Shown: positions 60,955 to 64,000 of the stretch, piece after piece
Layout: every line of letters begins with the position of its first letter
Position numbering within the stretch: the stretch's first letter is position 1
Assembly: GCF_000812965.1 (NCBI RefSeq)
Contig: NZ_JSYN01000018.1
Coordinates: 94,179-158,178, forward strand
DNA: 64,000 nucleotides
From: Pedobacter kyungheensis
Lineage (GTDB): Bacteria; Bacteroidota; Bacteroidia; Sphingobacteriales; Sphingobacteriaceae
Direction of reading: 5' to 3'
Program-made: the position numbers and the translations under genes
Notes under the pieces: model-generated
Database searches by the model: none
The model's input: the letters and a program-made list of their open reading frames with translations, nothing else
Told to the model about the DNA's origin: nothing

Positions 60955-61443
60955 ATGTTCATGGCTACTTTAACGCTAATCAGAACCAATTCAGACCAGG
61001 CCGATTTTAGAAAATTGGTTGCCTTGCTGGATCAGGATTTAGCGGTTAGAGATGGCGATGAACATGCTTTTTATGCCCAGTTTAACAAAGTTGACGCCAT
61101 TAAAGAAGTTGTTGTAGCTTATCAAAACAATACTCCTGTAGGCTGTGGTGCAATTAAGCCATTTTCTGCCAGCCAGGCCGAAGTAAAACGGATGTTTGTT
61201 CACCCAGACAACAGGAAACAGCGCATTGCAGCGCAAATATTAAACGAACTCGAAAACTGGGCAGCCGAAATTGGTTTTAGCGCCTGCATTTTAGAAACCG
61301 GCAAAAAACAACCCGAAGCTATAGCGCTTTATCAAAAAGCAGGTTACCAGATCATTACCAACTACGGGCAATATATTGGTGTTGATAATAGTGTCTGCAT
61401 GCAAAAGCACCTTGATACCCGATACCCGATACTTGATACCTGA
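60955..61443 (+). CDS. GNAT-family N-acetyltransferase
   Basis: 162 residues. The acetyl-CoA-binding motif is VKRMFVHPDNRKQRIAAQIL (R/QxxxG/A), with LETGKKQPEAIALYQKAGYQII as motif B-like block. Substrate unknown. ATGTTCATGG allows starts at 60955 or 60961. Its last ~10 codons (LDTRYPILDT) derive from the GATAC octamer repeat, so the gene's end was extended by a repeat. Between lpxA and a lone ABC ATPase. Confidence 0.82.
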   Translation: MFMATLTLIRTNSDQADFRKLVALLDQDLAVRDGDEHAFYAQFNKVDAIKEVVVAYQNNTPVGCGAIKPFSASQAEVKRMFVHPDNRKQRIAAQILNELENWAAEIGFSACILETGKKQPEAIALYQKAGYQIITNYGQYIGVDNSVCMQKHLDTRYPILDT

Positions 61444-61462
61444 TACCCTATACTTGATACTT
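61419..61462. repeat. GATAC octamer tandem repeat over the GNAT stop
   Basis: Five to six head-to-tail 'CCCGATAC', 'CTTGATAC', 'CCTGATAC' units spanning the GNAT stop codon and the following gap. Same octamer family as 18089-18131. Confidence 0.7.
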
Positions 61463-61472
61463 GAACTAAAAA

Positions 61473-62087
61473 ATGAAAATATCCCTAAACAATGTTGGCA
61501 GGAGGTTTAACAAAGAATGGATTTTCAGAAACCTGAGTACCGAGTTTAGCACAGGCAACAGCTACGCTATACTTGGACCAAACGGATCGGGCAAATCTAC
61601 CTTACTGAGCGTATTAACCGGTAGCTTATCCCCTTCAGAAGGAGAAATTTCATTTACGCAAAACACAGAAATACCTGTCGATAATATTTACAGATACATT
61701 AGTTTGGCTGCCCCCTACCTCGAACTGGTAGAAACTTTCAGTTTAAAAGAGATCATCAATTTTCATTTTAAGTTTAAAAACTTTGCCCCTGGCGTCGATG
61801 CCAAAAACCTGATTAGTATCCTTGGACTGGAAAAAGCGGCAAACAAAGAAATTAAGTACTTTTCGTCGGGAATGAAACAAAGAACCAAACTAGCTTTGGC
61901 CTGTTGCACCGATACGCCAATTTTATTTTTAGATGAACCAACCAGTAATTTAGACGTTCAGGGAATGAATTGGTACCGCGAACTAATCGAAAATTTTGGA
62001 AAAGACCGTTTAACGATAATTGGATCGAACCAAATTCAGGAATATGAATTTTGCAATCACCAAATTCAAATCGCTGATTACAAGTAA
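61473..62087 (+). CDS. Lone ABC transporter ATP-binding protein
   Basis: 204 residues, compact. Walker A GPNGSGKST (about 35-43), signature FSSGMKQR, Walker B PILFLDEPTSNLD (about 148-160). No H-loop His is evident after the D-loop (IGSNQIQEYEF), where a His is normal. No permease gene is adjacent, so its partner is elsewhere or it works with a distant membrane protein. The first codons (ISLNNVGRRFNKEW) are typical of the NBD family. It is the last plus-strand gene before the RNA/EF-P region. Confidence 0.88.
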   Translation: MKISLNNVGRRFNKEWIFRNLSTEFSTGNSYAILGPNGSGKSTLLSVLTGSLSPSEGEISFTQNTEIPVDNIYRYISLAAPYLELVETFSLKEIINFHFKFKNFAPGVDAKNLISILGLEKAANKEIKYFSSGMKQRTKLALACCTDTPILFLDEPTSNLDVQGMNWYRELIENFGKDRLTIIGSNQIQEYEFCNHQIQIADYK

Positions 62088-62144
62088 ATTAACCACCCCA
62101 AAAACCGCTTACAAGAAGCCTGTTTTGTCATACATTTGTATTAT

Positions 62145-62168
62145 AAATATTTTTTTGAAAAAATATTT
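62145..62168. repeat. Perfect A+T inverted repeat overlapping the RNA promoter
   Basis: AAATATTTTTT (62145-62155), 2-nt loop TG, AAAAAATATTT (62158-62168): 11-bp perfect arms, 58 bp after the ABC stop. Its right arm touches the -33 TTTG of the next promoter, so it could end the ABC transcript or serve as an operator. Confidence 0.5.
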
Positions 62169-62196
62169 TGTAATTGAAAAATAGTTCTTACCTTTG
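62167..62196 (+). promoter_or_regulatory. Candidate promoter of the small RNA
   Basis: TTTG (62167-62170) and exact TAnnTTTG (TACCTTTG, 62189-62196), 18 bp apart. Predicted start about 62199. Confidence 0.6.
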
Positions 62197-62198
62197 CA

Positions 62199-62366
62199 CC
62201 ACCAAAAAGAGAAACAAATATTAAAATTATCTCTTCGAGGAATGAATTAAACTTCTGCTTTGGCAGAATCAAAAATATAGCCTGAAAAGGCAAAGAGTTT
62301 TTCATAGTTTAGTTTGAGGTTTAGGTTGATTATGCCTTTGGAGTGGTTCCCAAAGGCATTTCTTTT
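62199..62366 (+). ncRNA. Candidate structured small RNA (~168 nt), unnamed
   Basis: Bounded by its own promoter and a perfect terminator (ATGCCTTTGG/CCAAAGGCAT, 62332-62341 with 62350-62359, followed by a T tract). Inside, helix P1 (GAATTAAAC 62244-62252 with GTTTAGTTT 62307-62315) closes two hairpins: TTCTGC-TTTG-GCAGAA (62253-62268, directly stacked on P1) and GCCT-GAAA-AGGC (62280-62291, a GNRA-type tetraloop). The 5' 45 nt are A-rich and unpaired. No ORF beyond a three-codon ATG-AAT-TAA is present. It could be a trans-acting RNA, a 6S-like RNA or an attenuated efp leader; none is established. Confidence 0.5.
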
Positions 62367-62497
62367 ATACGCTATTTTTCGGGCGAAAAAACCTCACAGA
62401 TTTTAAATTTCTAAACAGCTAATCAAACCTGCTAAGTCTAGGACATACCTTCAGCCCAATGAACCAATGACTATTGAACCAATGAACCATTTTTTTT

Positions 62498-62505
62498 TAA
62501 CTTTG
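62498..62505 (+). promoter_or_regulatory. -7 element TAACTTTG upstream of the first efp
   Basis: An exact TAnnTTTG with a TTG about 20 bp upstream (around 62474), 38 bp before the ATG at 62543. The gap after the terminator at 62366 also contains a 'GAACCAATGA' microrepeat. Confidence 0.5.
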
Positions 62506-62542
62506 GCATTCAAAAATTGACAAAACAATATTTCATTATCAA

Positions 62543-63103
62543 ATGGCAAAGGCATCAGAAGTAAAAAGCGGAAACGTTCTTCGTTTTAACGGAGAGTTGG
62601 TTAGTGTTGAAGAATATATCCACCGTACACCCGGAAATTTAAGGGCTTTCTATCAGGCACGTATGCGGAACGTAAAAACAGGTAAAATTGTAGAGTACCG
62701 TTTCCGTACCGATGAAGAGGTTACCATTTGCCGTGTTGAAACCAACGATTACCAATACCTTTACGAGGATGGCGATTATCTGGTAGTGATGGACAACAAT
62801 ACCTTCGATCAGCATAACATCCCGAAATTGCTTTTCGGCAACGCAATTAAATTTTTAAAAGAAGGCATGAATGTAACCATCGCTTTCGAAAGCGACGAAC
62901 CTATTGTAGCCCAGCTGCCCAATAGCGTTGAACTTGAGATTACCTACACCGAACCCGCTGTTAAAGGCGATACCTCTACCAGTGCACAAAAATATGCAAC
63001 TGTTGAAACCGGTGCAGAAATAAGGGTGCCTTTATTTATCAACCAGGGAGATAAGGTTAAGGTTGATACCAAAACCGGCGAGTACATGGAAAGGGTCAAA
63101 TAA
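62543..63103 (+). CDS. efp: Elongation factor P, paralogue with Asn at the modified-Lys position
   Basis: 186 residues, the normal EF-P length with KOW-like, OB and C-terminal domains (VETNDYQYLYEDG, GDTSTSAQKYATVETG). The tip of the N-terminal loop reads RTPGNLRAF, so position 32 is Asn where E. coli EF-P has the beta-lysylated Lys, and Arg34 follows. EF-P rescues ribosomes stalled at proline runs. The second copy (63236) has the common PGKGGAF tip. This copy may work unmodified or be modified differently. Its own promoter is present. Confidence 0.93.
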   Translation: MAKASEVKSGNVLRFNGELVSVEEYIHRTPGNLRAFYQARMRNVKTGKIVEYRFRTDEEVTICRVETNDYQYLYEDGDYLVVMDNNTFDQHNIPKLLFGNAIKFLKEGMNVTIAFESDEPIVAQLPNSVELEITYTEPAVKGDTSTSAQKYATVETGAEIRVPLFINQGDKVKVDTKTGEYMERVK

Positions 63104-63149
63104 TAAAAGCCAGGGCTTGCAACAGGTTAAACCCTAAGCCTTATGCCTT

Positions 63150-63170
63150 AAACCTTTATAGGTTTTTATT
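63150..63170 (+). terminator. Weak terminator between the two efp genes
   Basis: AAACCT-TTAT-AGGTTT (63150-63165) followed by TTATT. It abuts the promoter of the second efp. Confidence 0.5.
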
Positions 63171-63180
63171 AAAATAATTT

Positions 63181-63188
63181 TACCTTTG
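63181..63188 (+). promoter_or_regulatory. -7 element TACCTTTG upstream of the second efp
   Basis: An exact TAnnTTTG, 48 bp before the ATG at 63236, giving a ~45-nt leader. The -33 element is not clear. Confidence 0.5.
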
Positions 63189-63235
63189 CCGACACAAAAA
63201 ACAGAAATATAAAATCCAATTCAGGATCACAACAT

Positions 63236-63796
63236 ATGGCTAAAGCATCAGAAATTAAAACAGGTAACATTCTTCGCGTAAACAACGAACTGGTTACTGT
63301 TGACGAATGGAATCACCGTACACCAGGTAAAGGTGGTGCATTTTACACCGGTAAATTCCGTAACATTAAAACAGGTAGAATTGTAGAAGCCCGTATGAAT
63401 ACAGACGAGGCTGTAGAAATCTGCCGTGTAGAAACCAACGATTACCAATACCTTTACGAAGATGGTAACTACCTGGTAGTAATGGATAACGAATCGTACG
63501 AGCAATTTAACATCGAGAAAGCTTTATTCGGTTCGGCAATTAAATTTTTAAAAGAAGGTATGAGCATCATCGTTTCGATGGAAAGCGACGAAGCAATTAT
63601 GGCGCAATTACCAAACTTTGCCGAATTTGAAATTACTTATTCGGAGCCTGCAGTTAAAGGCGATACTTCTACAAATGCGTTAAAAGCAGCAACGCTTGAA
63701 AATGGCGTTGAAGTTAAAGTTCCGATGTTCGTTAACCAGGGAGATAAAATTAAAATCGATACCCGCACCGGCGACTACGTTGAGCGTGTAAAGTAA
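63236..63796 (+). CDS. efp: Elongation factor P, paralogue with canonical Lys tip
   Basis: 186 residues. Loop tip RTPGKGGAF carries Lys32, the position modified by EpmA/EpmB in E. coli. The rest aligns end to end with the first copy (identical VETNDYQYLYEDG, FLKEGM, EPAVKGDTST, ERVK ending), so the pair is a tandem duplication with divergence at the tip. Own -7 element. No EpmA/EarP-type modifying enzyme is seen in the window. Confidence 0.94.
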   Translation: MAKASEIKTGNILRVNNELVTVDEWNHRTPGKGGAFYTGKFRNIKTGRIVEARMNTDEAVEICRVETNDYQYLYEDGNYLVVMDNESYEQFNIEKALFGSAIKFLKEGMSIIVSMESDEAIMAQLPNFAEFEITYSEPAVKGDTSTNALKAATLENGVEVKVPMFVNQGDKIKIDTRTGDYVERVK

Positions 63797-63833
63797 TTGA
63801 ACATATAAGATTTGAAAGCCCTTGAATTAGTTT

Positions 63834-64000
63834 TGCAGTGCCCCCAAAAAGTTAGACACTTTATGGGGGCATTTTTATGAGTAGACAAGTTAAGCACAGC
63901 TTAGAATTTAAATTGACTATCGTCAATCAGGTATTAAAAAGAAATAAATCTCTGTCGAGCATCTCAAGAGAAAATGGTCTTGAACAGCGTATGATCCGTC
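63834..64000 (+). mobile_element. Left end of an IS3-family insertion sequence, cut by the window edge
   Basis: From TGCAGTGCCCCCAAAAAG (63834) the sequence has the IS3/IS150-type terminus: 'CCCCCAAAAAGTTAGACAC'. An inverted repeat TGCCCCCA/TGGGGGCA (63839-63846 with 63864-63871) followed by TTTTT could block transcription entering from outside. The start of orfA follows. The exact boundary and target duplication cannot be fixed because the right end is missing. Confidence 0.75.
63877..64000 (+). CDS. IS3-family transposase orfA, N-terminal fragment
   Basis: ATG at 63877; 41 codons remain before the edge, opening MSRQVKHSLEFKLTIVNQVL and continuing as a helix-turn-helix (KSLSSISRENGLEQRMIR). 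This is the DNA-binding OrfA of an IS3-like (IS150 group) element; orfB should follow by a -1 frameshift outside the window. Confidence 0.75.
   Translation, partial: MSRQVKHSLEFKLTIVNQVLKRNKSLSSISRENGLEQRMIR

Noticed and set aside
62199..62366. SRP RNA, tmRNA or RNase P RNA
   Set aside because: None of the signature sequences of these RNAs is present, and the size or folding does not fit; left as unnamed candidate.
1..64000. tRNA and rRNA genes
   Set aside because: I looked in the gene-free spaces for T-loop (GGTTCRANNCC) and cloverleaf signs and saw none; this is by eye only.

Overview
The window looks like a chromosomal segment of a Bacteroidota bacterium, most likely Sphingobacteriaceae and Pedobacter-like. 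The reasons are a PorX-type response regulator with a PglZ output domain, a fused LpxC-FabZ, a LemA/DUF3137 pair, DUF5117-type and YpfJ-type metalloproteases, promoters of the Bacteroidota form (TTTG, about 19 bp, TAnnTTTG), an A+T-leaning composition, and intergenic spaces full of short interspersed repeats. I see no tRNA, rRNA, CRISPR array or prophage. The only mobile element is the left end of an IS3-like insertion sequence at the right edge. The assignment to genus is inference.

Layout. 1-9.3 kb, almost all minus strand: a cut-off AEC permease, dps, a DEAD-box helicase, hsp20, a broken glycosyltransferase, small membrane proteins, an ECF sigma factor with a membrane partner, a ketopantoate reductase-like enzyme whose 3' end is tandemly duplicated, a propeller lipoprotein and a DUF4197 protein. 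9.4-11.3 kb: a second ECF sigma factor with a membrane anti-sigma-like protein. 11.8-14.7 kb: Pit phosphate transporter, DUF47 partner and a sensor kinase. 14.8-19.6 kb: secG, a TPR-like protein, lptE, a sigma-54 activator and miaB. 20-25.2 kb, plus strand: two tandem AsmA-like proteins, lemA and DUF3137. 25.7-32.6 kb: a six-gene signalling block (two single receivers, CheB, CheR, a giant hybrid kinase, a receiver-kinase). 32.7-41.7 kb: metallopeptidase, gltX, a kinase-DinB-thioesterase run, a beta-lactamase-like hydrolase, a Crp-type regulator, an SMR transporter and a third ECF sigma/anti-sigma pair. 41.7-54.5 kb: hydrolase, csp, lipoprotein, several exported proteases and cell-wall enzymes (PBP4-like, DdpX-like), alanine dehydrogenase and tsaE. 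54.6-60.9 kb: porX diverging from an HD hydrolase followed by lpxD-lpxC/fabZ-lpxA. 61-64 kb: GNAT, a lone ABC ATPase, a candidate structured small RNA, two tandem EF-P paralogues, and the IS end.

How the genes fit together: much of the set serves the envelope (LptE, lipid A enzymes, SecG, AsmA-like proteins, PBP4, PorX, exported proteases) or stress and signal response (Dps, Hsp20, Csp, three ECF loci, five sensor kinases, CheB/CheR). The less expected features are two unlinked 42-bp minisatellites with a common 14-codon pattern, a candidate ~168-nt RNA with its own promoter and terminator just upstream of two EF-P genes that differ at the normally modified loop residue, a tandem copy of the panE-like 3' end, and large composite intergenic repeats. 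All functional names come from reading protein motifs by eye; no database search was possible.
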